NCBI GenBank assembly: GCA_947074335.1
Contig: CAMTPG010000008.1
Location: forward strand, 1-21,840
DNA: 21,840 nt
Source: an uncultured Parabacteroides sp.
Lineage (GTDB): Bacteria; Bacteroidota; Bacteroidia; Bacteroidales; Tannerellaceae
Direction of reading: 5' to 3'
The translations under genes were made by a program, and so were the position numbers. Position 1 is the stretch's first letter; each line of letters opens with the position of its first letter. The notes beneath the pieces were generated by a model. The model was not told the origin of the DNA and did not search any database. It saw nothing but the letters and a program-made list of their open reading frames with translations. This document shows positions 1 to 7,631 of the stretch, piece after piece.

Positions 1-550
1 TTTTTGCACCCAGACCGGCCAGATTATCATGCGATAAAGGCAGTGAATTATCATCCTCGGGAAGCATGGCTGCCATTGATTCTTTATCCGGTTTCGGAGC
101 CGAATCTTTCCGGATCAGACTTAAACCCCAAAAGGTGAAAAAAAGTTGTACTTTCATACCCAGAGCCAGTGCACCCAGTGTAATATTGAATGCCGCCATG
201 GCTTTATCCATTTCGTTGCTGAATACAATAATTGTCATACTATCCTCTTTTTCAGGGAGCGGCGCTTTTCCAAGCTCAGTCTTTTTTACGAATGTGGCTG
301 TGATTACGCCCTCATTTTCAGTAATCGAAATCATCGGATTTCCGGTTACTGCCGACCAAGCTTCGGCATCTTTCTTAAATCCCGGATCAGTTACATCAAT
401 GATAATCTGCTGATCAATGGTTGCTTTCGGTAATGCTTGTGCAAGGGTTAAAACCGGGCCCGGACACTGACTCCCTTTTGCATCAATCCGGATTGGTTCT
501 GATTGGTCAGTCTTGTTTTTACCTAAATGAAATTCTTCAAATTGTGCCAT
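1..550 (-). CDS. TusA-DsrE fusion sulfur-carrier-like protein, 3' end off window
   Basis: The reverse strand is open from an ATG at 550 to the window edge, giving 183 codons with no stop. An in-frame TAA two codons upstream fixes the start. Residues about 20-92 form a TusA/SirA domain with the sulfur-carrier motif CPGP (Cys29) and the typical stretch DVTDPGFKKDAEAW. From about residue 103 a DsrE/DsrF-type fold begins (SMTIIVFSNEMDKAM, then LGALALGMKVQLFFTFWG), resembling the DrsE_2 domain that follows TusA in some CoA-disulfide reductases. TusA proteins relay persulfide sulfur, and a role in cytosolic sulfur relay or thiol redox is inferred. The conserved cysteine region of DrsE_2 would lie beyond base 1 and cannot be checked. 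No oxidoreductase domain precedes it, so this is a stand-alone TusA-DsrE protein. It is divergent from tsaC. Confidence 0.85.
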   Translation of the reverse strand, partial: MAQFEEFHLGKNKTDQSEPIRIDAKGSQCPGPVLTLAQALPKATIDQQIIIDVTDPGFKKDAEAWSAVTGNPMISITENEGVITATFVKKTELGKAPLPEKEDSMTIIVFSNEMDKAMAAFNITLGALALGMKVQLFFTFWGLSLIRKDSAPKPDKESMAAMLPEDDNSLPLSHDNLAGLGAK

Positions 551-726
551 AATATCTTATAATTTATTATCAAAACAATCATTTTGGAGGAATGGTTCGG
601 ATTCAGTAATTTTCTTTCTTTTTCGGAAAGCTCAAATGCAGAATTAACAGCATATAATTACAGTTAAATTCAGACAATAAGTAAAATAGATTATACGTTA
701 AGTAATAAAGCCGGTTTCGCGGCGAA

Positions 727-750
727 AAAATTACACTGCAGTGTAATTTT
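727..750. repeat. Perfect 24-bp palindrome
   Basis: Every base from 727 to 750 pairs about the centre 738/739. The core is TTACACTGCAGTGTAA flanked by AAAA and TTTT arms. It can be read as two inverted TTACACTGC half sites. Position in a divergent promoter region suggests an operator or a hairpin; which one cannot be told from sequence. Confidence 0.85.
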
Positions 751-759
751 ATTTTCATG

Positions 760-783
760 GCAGTGCAATCCGGATTACACTGC
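760..783. repeat. 24-bp palindrome, one mismatched pair
   Basis: Centre 771/772; arms GCAGTGCAATCC and GGATTACACTGC pair except at 766/777. Its outer half sites GCAGTGCAA and TTACACTGC repeat those of the palindrome at 727-750. The two centres are 33 bp apart, about three helical turns, which would place two bound dimers on nearly the same face of the DNA. Confidence 0.8.
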
Positions 784-889
784 AAAGAAATGATTCACGG
801 ATTGCAGCCGGATTTCGGGATTACATATATTCAGGAATTAAAACTTACAATAAGTATTCTAAATGTTTTTTATCTTCCTGAAACCTTTG

Positions 890-897
890 TACATTTG
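890..897 (+). promoter_or_regulatory. Bacteroidota-type -7 promoter element for tsaC
   Basis: TACATTTG fits the Bacteroidetes sigma-ABfr consensus TAnnTTTG and lies 18 bases before the tsaC start codon, implying a short leader. No convincing -33 TTTG was found at the usual 19-21 base spacing, so this is a moderate call. Confidence 0.55.
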
Positions 898-915
898 TGC
901 TAAGATTTATAAAAA

Positions 916-1476
916 ATGACAGAAGATATTCGAAAAGCCTGCGAAGTATTGGAGCAGGGCGGTTTAATTCTTTATCCTACAGATACAATTTGGGGGATTG
1001 GTTGTGATGCGACCAACGAAGCAGCCGTTCAGCGTGTTTACGAACTAAAGAAACGAGCCGATCATAAAGCCATGCTGGTTTTGATCGACAGTGAAGCTAA
1101 ACTCGATCGGTATGTGGAAGAGGTTCCCGATATCGCCTGGGATTTGATTGAAGTGGCAGATAAACCGCTCACCATCATCTATTCGGGCGCTAAAAATCTG
1201 GCACCCGGTTTGATTGGCGAAGATGGCAGTATCGGTATCCGTATTACACAAGAAGTATTCTCGAAGCGTTTATGCGAACGTTTTCGCAGACCCTTGGTTT
1301 CTACGTCGGCCAATCTGAGCGGTGAACCTTCGCCTGCAAATTTTCAGCAGATCAGCGACGAGATTAAGGCGGGTGTGGATTATATTGTAACTTATCGGCA
1401 AGATGATACAAGTATGGCTGCACCATCTAATATCCTGAAACTGGGAGCAGGAGGAGAGATTCAGATTATTCGATAA
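916..1476 (+). CDS. tsaC: L-threonylcarbamoyladenylate synthase
   Basis: This enzyme makes threonylcarbamoyl-AMP from threonine, bicarbonate and ATP, the first step of t6A formation at position 37 of tRNAs reading ANN codons. The 186-residue product has the length of the short TsaC/YrdC form; there is no extra C-terminal Sua5 domain. Visible family motifs are PTDTIWGIGCDA at 21-32, the basic KKR...K at 45-51 that binds substrate, and STSAN at 129-133. The ATG at 916 follows a TAnnTTTG promoter. It is the first gene of a four-gene operon, and only two bases separate its stop from the sugar transferase gene. Cytosolic. Some annotators would name it sua5/ywlC. Confidence 0.93.
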   Translation: MTEDIRKACEVLEQGGLILYPTDTIWGIGCDATNEAAVQRVYELKKRADHKAMLVLIDSEAKLDRYVEEVPDIAWDLIEVADKPLTIIYSGAKNLAPGLIGEDGSIGIRITQEVFSKRLCERFRRPLVSTSANLSGEPSPANFQQISDEIKAGVDYIVTYRQDDTSMAAPSNILKLGAGGEIQIIR

Positions 1477-1478
1477 GC

Positions 1479-2879
1479 ATGAACAAACGCAGACAAACCG
1501 CGCTTTATATATTTTCCGATTATATCAGCGCCTTTATAGTATGGTTTTTATTTAATGTGCTTCGTTATGAGGTATTTGCTATCTATGAAGGTGCAAGCAG
1601 TCTGCTGATTTATCTGCAATATCCCAATGTGATTGCCGGTCAGGTGCTGATTCCTTTTTTCTGGCTTATACTTTATTACCTCTCGGGGTATTACAACAAA
1701 CCCATTGGCAAATCGCGGTTGCACGAATTATTTCTTACATGTATCACAACACTGATCGGCACACTGATCGTGTTTTTTGTCTTAGTACTCGATGATTTGC
1801 CGCAATCGTTCAACGTCTATTATCAGCTTTTCTTTGGTTTATTCGGGATGCAGTTTGTGCTCACTTATATTCCGCGTCTTTGCATCACACAGGCGGGAAT
1901 ACGGAATATCCGGAGCCGGAAATGGAGCATTCCCGTATTGATAATCGGAACCGGACCGAAGGCTGCAAAACTGGCTCAGAATCTGTACGATCTGGGCTCG
2001 GATATTGCGGGTTTTATCCGCGAGAATGAAGATGCCGTTGTGGCAGTAGATCCGGATACTGTGCTCGGATCCGTGGCGGATATTCCGAAAGTGATACGTT
2101 CGCATCGGGTCAATGAGTTGGTGCTGGCGGTTGAGTCTGCAGATAATCAGCAATTAATCTCGCTTTTATATTCATTGTATCCTTATAAAATGCCGATACG
2201 GATTTTGGCAGATCGCATGGGCTTATTATCGCGGGTGCGCATTAAAACCATTGTAGGCGTGCCGTTGGTGGATATGACGGATAACAATTTCTCGCCGGCG
2301 GCTCAAAATATAAAGTTTTGTCTGGATAAAATCGGGGCAGGGTTGGCTTTATTACTCTTGTCGCCGCTGTTTCTGTATCTGAGCCGGCGCATCCGACGCG
2401 ATTCGGAAGGTCCGGTTTTCTTTAAACAGGAGCGCATCGGGAGGTTTGGGAAACCTTTTATGATGTATAAATTCCGTACCATGTATCCGGATGCAGAATC
2501 CGACGGTCCGATGCTTTCGTCGGAGCAGGATCCGCGTATTACGCCTTTCGGCCGGATTTTAAGAAAATACAGAATCGACGAACTGCCTCAGTTTTGGAAT
2601 GTACTCCGCGGAGATATGTCGCTTGTCGGCCCTCGTCCCGAACGTAAATGTTTTATTGATCAGATTATTAAACAGGCTCCCTATTATTATCTGCTGCATA
2701 ATGTGCGGCCGGGAATTACCTCGCTGGGCATGGTAAAATACGGCTATGCAGATAATGTGGATAAAATGGTGGAACGATTAGAATACGACATTTTATATTA
2801 CGAAAATATGTCGCTCACGATGGATCTCACGATCCTGATTTATACAGTACAAACAGTGATAACAGGAAAAGGAATTTAA
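1479..2879 (+). CDS. Polyprenyl-phosphate sugar-1-phosphate transferase (WcaJ/WbaP type)
   Basis: An integral membrane enzyme that transfers a sugar-1-phosphate from a nucleotide sugar to undecaprenyl phosphate, starting a polysaccharide repeat unit. The 466 residues show the full polyisoprenyl-phosphate hexose-1-phosphate layout: four or five hydrophobic segments up to about residue 135, a nucleotide-binding-like central domain with LIIGTGPKAAKLA at 154-166, one more hydrophobic segment at about 283-301, then the catalytic domain. The latter has GPVFFKQERIG, YKFRTM, the Asp-Glu pair of RIDELPQFWN (367-368) and SLVGPRPE (381-388). The sugar used cannot be read from sequence. It sits between tsaC and the ClC gene, far from the other polysaccharide genes at 15382-21789, but it is the only initiating transferase visible here and may serve them. 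Confidence 0.92.
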   Translation: MNKRRQTALYIFSDYISAFIVWFLFNVLRYEVFAIYEGASSLLIYLQYPNVIAGQVLIPFFWLILYYLSGYYNKPIGKSRLHELFLTCITTLIGTLIVFFVLVLDDLPQSFNVYYQLFFGLFGMQFVLTYIPRLCITQAGIRNIRSRKWSIPVLIIGTGPKAAKLAQNLYDLGSDIAGFIRENEDAVVAVDPDTVLGSVADIPKVIRSHRVNELVLAVESADNQQLISLLYSLYPYKMPIRILADRMGLLSRVRIKTIVGVPLVDMTDNNFSPAAQNIKFCLDKIGAGLALLLLSPLFLYLSRRIRRDSEGPVFFKQERIGRFGKPFMMYKFRTMYPDAESDGPMLSSEQDPRITPFGRILRKYRIDELPQFWNVLRGDMSLVGPRPERKCFIDQIIKQAPYYYLLHNVRPGITSLGMVKYGYADNVDKMVERLEYDILYYENMSLTMDLTILIYTVQTVITGKGI

Positions 2880-2886
2880 TAGATAT

Positions 2887-4671
2887 ATGACAAAATTTGG
2901 TTGGTTTTATAAATTTCTGCTATGGCGCGATAACCATATTCAGGAAAAGCATTTTATTTTAATTGTAAGTTTTCTGGTGGGTATTTGCTCGGCAATCGCA
3001 GCAATTATTCTGAAGGAGACCATTCATTTTATTCAGCATCTGCTCACCCGGAATTTCAATCTGGATGGTGCCAATTACCTCTATCTGCTTTATCCGGTAA
3101 TCGGGATTTTGCTTTCGGGGTTATTTGTGAAATATCTGCTGCGCGATGATATCGGACATGGAGTAACCAAGATTCTCTATGCCATTTCGCAACGTAAAAG
3201 TCGTATTAAACCGCACAACATCTGGTCTTCTATTGTGGCCAGTTCGGTAACCATCGGTTTCGGCGGATCAGTAGGAGCGGAGTCGCCCATTGTGTTAACA
3301 GGCGCTGCTATCGGTTCCAATATCGGCAGGATGTTCAGGATGGAACAAAAAACACTGATGCTGCTTGTAGGATGCGGTGCTGCCGGCGGTATTGCCGGCA
3401 TTTTCAAGGCGCCCATTGCCGGGCTGGTATTTGTGATCGAGGTTCTAATGCTCGATTTAACCCTTACATCCGTGCTTCCGCTGCTTATTTCATCGGTTAC
3501 GGCAGCTACGGTTTCCTACATTTTCCTCGGACCCGAAGCGATGTTTAAATTCTCGCAAACCGAAGTGTTTGTGGTAGAGCGCATCCCATATGTATTGATG
3601 CTGGGTATTTTCTGCGGATTAGTCTCTTTGTATTTCACAACCGTGATGTATAAAATAGAAGGACGCTATCGTAAACTGAGTCATTACTGGAAAAAATTCG
3701 TCACCGGCGGCATTATGCTCAGTGTTCTGATCTTTCTCTTTCCGCCACTTTACGGTGAAGGATACGATACGATTACGGCACTGTTAAACGGACAATTTGC
3801 CCAGATACTGGATAAGAGTCCTTTTTATAGTTTCGGAAATTCCTTCTGGGGATTACAGGCTTTCCTGGCGCTCGTTATGCTGATGAAGGTGTTTGCTTCG
3901 AGCGCAACAAATGCCGGCGGAGGTTGCGGTGGTATTTTCGCACCGAGTTTGTTTCTCGGTTCGGTAGTGGGATTTGTATTTTCGCACGGCGTAAACTATT
4001 TCCCCTTTACCATGTATGTTTCCGAGAAAAACTTTGCGCTTTTGGGCATGGCCGGCATTATGGCCGGTGTGATGCACGCACCGCTTACCGGCGTTTTTCT
4101 GATTGCCGAGTTAACCGGCGGATACGATCTGTTCCTGCCTTTGATGATTGTGGCAATCAGCTCATACATCACCATTCGTATGTTTCAGCCGCACAGTATC
4201 TATTCGATGCGTCTGGCGCAAAAAGGCGAACTGCTTACGCATCATAAAGACAAAGCCGTGCTTACGCTGATGAATCTGGATAGTGTGGTAGAGCGCGATT
4301 TCCTCACCGTTTCGCCCGAAATGTCGTTGGGCGATATGGTAAAAGTCATTGCCAAAAGCGGTCGAAATGCATTTCCCGTTGTCGATGATAAAGGTATGCT
4401 GCTGGGCATCGTTTTATTGGATAATATCCGAAACATTATGTTCCGTCCGGAGTTATATGAAAGATTTCATGTCTATAAATTCATGGTCTCTGCTCCGGCG
4501 CGCATACCGCTCGGCATGCAAATGGAAAAGATTATGCAGGTTTTTGATGATACCAAAGCCTGGAATCTGCCCGTTGTAGATGAAGAGGGACATTATGTGG
4601 GATTTATTTCGAAATCGAAGATATTTAATTCCTATCGGGAAGTTTTGGTTGAACATTTTTCAGGAGATTAA
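2887..4671 (+). CDS. ClC-family anion transporter or channel with two CBS domains
   Basis: A membrane protein moving chloride or another anion, with a cytosolic regulatory tail. Residues about 20-440 form the ClC core. The external gating glutamate is kept as Glu132 in GAESP (the place of GREGP in E. coli ClC), GGIFAP is present at 348-353, and Tyr439 in SIYSMRL matches the anion-coordinating Tyr445. Two key positions differ. The anion-binding GSGIP motif reads GHGVT (90-94), losing the serine, and the internal proton glutamate (Glu203 of E. coli ClC) is Val186 next to Glu185. Residues about 464-594 hold two CBS domains that commonly bind adenine nucleotides. Its start is seven bases after the sugar transferase stop and fmt begins two bases after its end. 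Confidence 0.92.
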   Translation: MTKFGWFYKFLLWRDNHIQEKHFILIVSFLVGICSAIAAIILKETIHFIQHLLTRNFNLDGANYLYLLYPVIGILLSGLFVKYLLRDDIGHGVTKILYAISQRKSRIKPHNIWSSIVASSVTIGFGGSVGAESPIVLTGAAIGSNIGRMFRMEQKTLMLLVGCGAAGGIAGIFKAPIAGLVFVIEVLMLDLTLTSVLPLLISSVTAATVSYIFLGPEAMFKFSQTEVFVVERIPYVLMLGIFCGLVSLYFTTVMYKIEGRYRKLSHYWKKFVTGGIMLSVLIFLFPPLYGEGYDTITALLNGQFAQILDKSPFYSFGNSFWGLQAFLALVMLMKVFASSATNAGGGCGGIFAPSLFLGSVVGFVFSHGVNYFPFTMYVSEKNFALLGMAGIMAGVMHAPLTGVFLIAELTGGYDLFLPLMIVAISSYITIRMFQPHSIYSMRLAQKGELLTHHKDKAVLTLMNLDSVVERDFLTVSPEMSLGDMVKVIAKSGRNAFPVVDDKGMLLGIVLLDNIRNIMFRPELYERFHVYKFMVSAPARIPLGMQMEKIMQVFDDTKAWNLPVVDEEGHYVGFISKSKIFNSYREVLVEHFSGD

Positions 4672-4673
4672 AG

Positions 4674-5645
4674 ATGAAGAAAGAGGATTTGCGTATTGTA
4701 TACATGGGAACACCCGATTTTGCGGTGGAAAGTTTACAAGCCCTGGTTGAAGGCGGATATAATATCGTCGGAGTTATTACCATGCCCGATAAACCGATGG
4801 GCCGGCATGGCAGTGTTTTGCAGTCGAGTCCGGTTAAGAAATATGCCGAATCGCAAGGCATTCCGGTTCTGCAGCCCGAAAAGTTAAAGGATGAAACCTT
4901 TCTGGAAGAGTTGCGTGCCCTGAAAGCCGATTTACAAATCGTGGTAGCCTTCCGCATGCTGCCGGAAATTGTATGGAATATGCCGCCACTCGGTACATTC
5001 AATCTGCATGGTTCGTTGTTGCCGCAATATCGCGGTGCAGCACCGATTAACTGGGCCGTGATGAATGGCGATACCGAAACCGGCGTAACCACATTCTTCC
5101 TTACTCATGCCATTGATACCGGCAAAATTATCCGTCAGCAATCGTTGCCGATTGCCGAAACCGACGATGTGGGTATTGTGCATGATGCCATGATGAAACT
5201 CGGCGCATCGCTTGTTACCGAAACAGTCGATCTGATTCTGGAAGGCAAAGCCGAAGCTGTTCCGCAGGAGCATTTCTATCAGAATGAGTCCGAACTGCGT
5301 CCGGCACCGAAAATCTTCAAAGAAACCTGTCACATCAACTGGCATCAGCCCGTAAAAAAGATTTACGATTTCATTCGCGGCCTGTCGCCTTATCCGGCCG
5401 CATGGACCGAATTAGTTGCCGATGAAACACGCATGGTATTGAAGATTTATCAGGCAGAAAAGCGCACGGAAACCGTAAAAGAGCCTGTCGGAACTATTCT
5501 TACCGATCTGAAATCGTATGTGGATATTGCAGCTCCCGATGGATACATTCGCTTAAAGTCCATTCAGCTGGCCGGAAAGAAACGCATGGATATTGTCTCT
5601 TTTGTGAACGGATTTAAGGAATTAAAATCTTATCATATCGAATAA
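4674..5645 (+). CDS. fmt: Methionyl-tRNA formyltransferase
   Basis: Transfers a formyl group from 10-formyltetrahydrofolate to the methionine on initiator tRNA, in the cytosol. The 323 residues match the usual family length. The N-terminal formyltransferase domain has MGTPDFA at 11-17 and the catalytic triad Asn110 and His112 (FNLHGSLLP) with Asp148 (AIDTGKI). The C-terminal tRNA-binding OB-like domain starts near residue 205. Start ATG at 4674 lies two bases after the ClC stop, so it is translated as part of the tsaC operon. The stop codon falls inside a degenerate 13-bp tandem repeat. Confidence 0.96.
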   Translation: MKKEDLRIVYMGTPDFAVESLQALVEGGYNIVGVITMPDKPMGRHGSVLQSSPVKKYAESQGIPVLQPEKLKDETFLEELRALKADLQIVVAFRMLPEIVWNMPPLGTFNLHGSLLPQYRGAAPINWAVMNGDTETGVTTFFLTHAIDTGKIIRQQSLPIAETDDVGIVHDAMMKLGASLVTETVDLILEGKAEAVPQEHFYQNESELRPAPKIFKETCHINWHQPVKKIYDFIRGLSPYPAAWTELVADETRMVLKIYQAEKRTETVKEPVGTILTDLKSYVDIAAPDGYIRLKSIQLAGKKRMDIVSFVNGFKELKSYHIE

Positions 5646-5688
5646 AGCTATCGAATAAACTTATCGGATAAAGCTGTCGGATAAATTA
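5637..5688 (+). repeat. Degenerate 13-14-bp tandem repeat over the fmt stop codon
   Basis: Four head-to-tail units begin at 5637, 5650, 5663 and 5677: ATCGAATAAAGCT, ATCGAATAAACTT, ATCGGATAAAGCTG and TCGGATAAATTA. The first contains the fmt TAA. Because the unit is not a multiple of three, the TAA of successive units falls in all three frames. Confidence 0.8.
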
Positions 5689-5730
5689 GTTCGTAAATCA
5701 GATTTCGATAACAGAAATAAAGAAAAGAAG

Positions 5731-5763
5731 AAAGGCGGTTATCCCGAAGGATAATCGCCTTTT
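5731..5763. terminator. Bidirectional terminator between fmt and the DUF4293 gene
   Basis: Arms AAAGGCGGTTATCC (5731-5744) and GGATAATCGCCTTT (5749-5762) pair along 14 bp with one G-T wobble around a CGAA tetraloop. A T run follows on the plus strand and an A run precedes, giving a T run on the minus strand. It lies between the convergent fmt and bamD-rpoZ-DUF4293 units. Confidence 0.9.
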
Positions 5764-5790
5764 CGTTGCATTAATTATAAGTAGTTTAGG

Positions 5791-6261
5791 TTATCCACGC
5801 AATCTGTCTGCAGATCGCACTAATATTTCGTCGGCGCCAATGTTGCGAATAGCCAGATAATCCAGTACCATGCTTACGAAAGGAAAGCATAATGCAAATT
5901 TCAGACTAAAACCCAGTCCGTCGGCGGCTAAAGTATTTTTCAGATTCCAGTAAAAGAAAAAGAACATGGCATAAAATCCCAGCATCAATACACCATTGAA
6001 TACACATAAACGGATTTGCAACATGCGTCTTTTAAATAAAAAGATTGTAACAAAAGCCAGCAGGGCAATGATTGCAGTCAGAGCAAAAAGTCCCCAGGTC
6101 GGATAAATCAACTCCGGCTCCTGTGTTAATGTGCTGATTCCGCTCGCATCAAATCCAAAAAGCTGATCGGCAGAGGTCAGTACGGCAAGCGGTAAAAATA
6201 AAGTCGCCGTCATCAGCACAACAACAAGCAATAAATAAATGGTTTGTATTCTTTGTATCAT
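5791..6261 (-). CDS. DUF4293 four-helix membrane protein
   Basis: A 156-residue protein of unknown function with four predicted membrane segments, at about residues 7-28, 53-75, 83-104 and 118-138. The N-terminal MIQRIQTIYLLLVV and the overall layout match the DUF4293 family of Bacteroidota. A polar stretch after the first helix (about 30-50) would be exposed on one side of the membrane. It is the last gene after bamD and rpoZ on the same strand; 135 bases separate it from rpoZ with no obvious terminator, so co-transcription is possible. No catalytic motif is visible. Confidence 0.8.
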   Translation of the reverse strand: MIQRIQTIYLLLVVVLMTATLFLPLAVLTSADQLFGFDASGISTLTQEPELIYPTWGLFALTAIIALLAFVTIFLFKRRMLQIRLCVFNGVLMLGFYAMFFFFYWNLKNTLAADGLGFSLKFALCFPFVSMVLDYLAIRNIGADEILVRSADRLRG

Positions 6262-6396
6262 ATTAATTCTTTGTTAAGCATTAACTGTTTCAGATGTAAA
6301 CAAAAAGAGCAACTGCCATAATCAGATCAGATCAATCCGATAACAATTACTCTTTATGTGATAAATCAAACTGAATCCGTAACCGAATCCGGTTTA

Positions 6397-6729
6397 TTAT
6401 AAATTATTTTTCTCTTTAGCAGGATTTTTATAATAAATCTTGCCCTCTTCGTACTCCGTAGCTGCAATCAGTGTCGCTTTCGGCAGTTTTTCGTAGTAAC
6501 GGGAAATTTCAATCTGCTCTCTGTTTTCGAATACCTCTTCCAGGTTATCGTTGTAAGAAGCAAACTCCTGAAGTTTCTTTTCCAGATCCTGTTTCATCTC
6601 AACAGAAATCTGATTGGCACGTTTGCCGATAATTGCAACTGTTTCGTATACGTTACCTGTATCAGTCGACAGTCTGATCATGTCGCGGGTAACTGTATTT
6701 GACGGAGCGTTCGTTTTTCTGTAATCCAT
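6397..6729 (-). CDS. rpoZ: RNA polymerase omega subunit, Bacteroidota type
   Basis: A small subunit that helps assemble and stabilise RNA polymerase. The 110 residues carry the omega/Rpb6 signature of an N-terminal helix followed by YETVAIIGKRANQIS, in which KRA is the conserved turn. The C-terminal half (IEISRYYEKLPKATLIAATEYEEGKIYY) is the extension seen in Bacteroidota omega proteins. It begins 26 bases after the bamD stop, and adjacency to bamD fits the arrangement common in this phylum. Confidence 0.85.
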   Translation of the reverse strand: MDYRKTNAPSNTVTRDMIRLSTDTGNVYETVAIIGKRANQISVEMKQDLEKKLQEFASYNDNLEEVFENREQIEISRYYEKLPKATLIAATEYEEGKIYYKNPAKEKNNL

Positions 6730-6755
6730 ACTTACTTTATTGAATTAAAATCGTT

Positions 6756-7565
6756 TTAATACGCATCATTAATACGCTTTCTGGCGTAATCATAGTACTT
6801 CTGAACCTGTTTTACATATTTTCCATCGGGATATTCGTTCAGATAAGTATAATACTCATCGATCACATCACGATAGCGTCCCTGAAGTTTTTCCTCCACA
6901 CTGGCCAGAGCCATTTCATATTTGGAGCGAATAATGTAGAACATGAATTCTTCGCGCAAGGCAGAATAAGGATAATTCTTCAATGCATTTTGCGCGGTTA
7001 TCACACTCGACAGGTAGTTGTTACCGTAGAAGTTGCCCAGATTGTAATACAGTTCGGTTGCCTGTAATTCTTTCTGTGCGAGTTTCTCCTGCAGTTCAAA
7101 CATAATATCCTGAGCCTCTTTCGCACGTTCACTCTGCGGGAAATATTCCAGATACAATTGCAACTGGTTTATTGCTTCGTAGGTTTGTCCCTGATCCAGT
7201 CGGGGATCCGGCGAATCTAAATACAAACCATAACCCGAATAGAAACGAGCCATTTCATTATATTCACCTTTCGGATAGGTGCTATAATAGGTATTGAAAT
7301 ATTGTGAAGCTGTCTGATAATCTTTTTGGCCGTAATAGCTTTGTGCCAGCAAATACAGAGATTCTTCGGCAAAAGCAGTTCCCTTGAAAATAGGAACCAA
7401 TTCATCAAGCAGAGTCGCAGCTTTTGAGTATTGTTTGTTATTGAAATATTTCTTGGCATACGAATATTTCATCTCATAATCTGTACTCTTCAGTATCTTA
7501 TTATACTCACCACATGAGGATAACAGTACCGGAATCAACAACAATAAAAATACAACCTTTTTCAT
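6756..7565 (-). CDS. bamD: Outer membrane assembly lipoprotein BamD
   Basis: BamD is the periplasmic lipoprotein partner of BamA in inserting beta-barrel proteins into the outer membrane. A signal peptide ends in the lipobox LSSC, so Cys18 would be lipidated. The remaining 250 residues are helical TPR-like repeats, with the first clear units around YSYAKKYFNNKQYSKAATLL and YLLAQSYYGQKDYQTASQYF. Length 269 is normal for the family. A TAnnTTTG element lies just upstream at 7584-7591. First gene of bamD-rpoZ-DUF4293. Confidence 0.9.
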   Translation of the reverse strand: MKKVVFLLLLIPVLLSSCGEYNKILKSTDYEMKYSYAKKYFNNKQYSKAATLLDELVPIFKGTAFAEESLYLLAQSYYGQKDYQTASQYFNTYYSTYPKGEYNEMARFYSGYGLYLDSPDPRLDQGQTYEAINQLQLYLEYFPQSERAKEAQDIMFELQEKLAQKELQATELYYNLGNFYGNNYLSSVITAQNALKNYPYSALREEFMFYIIRSKYEMALASVEEKLQGRYRDVIDEYYTYLNEYPDGKYVKQVQKYYDYARKRINDAY

Positions 7566-7583
7566 TCACATACATTTAGCGCG

Positions 7584-7591
7584 CAAAGTTA
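7584..7591 (-). promoter_or_regulatory. -7 promoter element for bamD
   Basis: Read on the minus strand this is TAACTTTG, an exact TAnnTTTG match, 18 bases before the bamD ATG in the 66-base gap after the ACT gene. It implies bamD has its own promoter. No clear -33 element was seen. Confidence 0.55.
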
Positions 7592-7631
7592 CGGATTTCT
7601 TACAAATAAACGAAGCGCATTACGTTAATAT

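Larger units (their letters stand above)
551..915. other. Divergent intergenic region with two palindromes
   Basis: This 365-base spacer separates the TusA-DsrE gene (-) from tsaC (+). It is AT-rich, carries two adjacent palindromes at 727-783 and a tsaC promoter at its right end. A 60-codon reverse frame here has no recognisable domain and overlaps the palindromes, so I do not call it. I see no RNA gene. Confidence 0.7.

Noticed and set aside
66..433. Two plus-strand frames of 95-115 codons at the left end
   Set aside because: They are shadows of the TusA-DsrE gene, which reads open to the window edge on the minus strand with clear domain motifs.
603..785. 60-codon reverse frame between the TusA-DsrE gene and tsaC
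   Set aside because: No domain, poor composition, and it runs through both palindromes.
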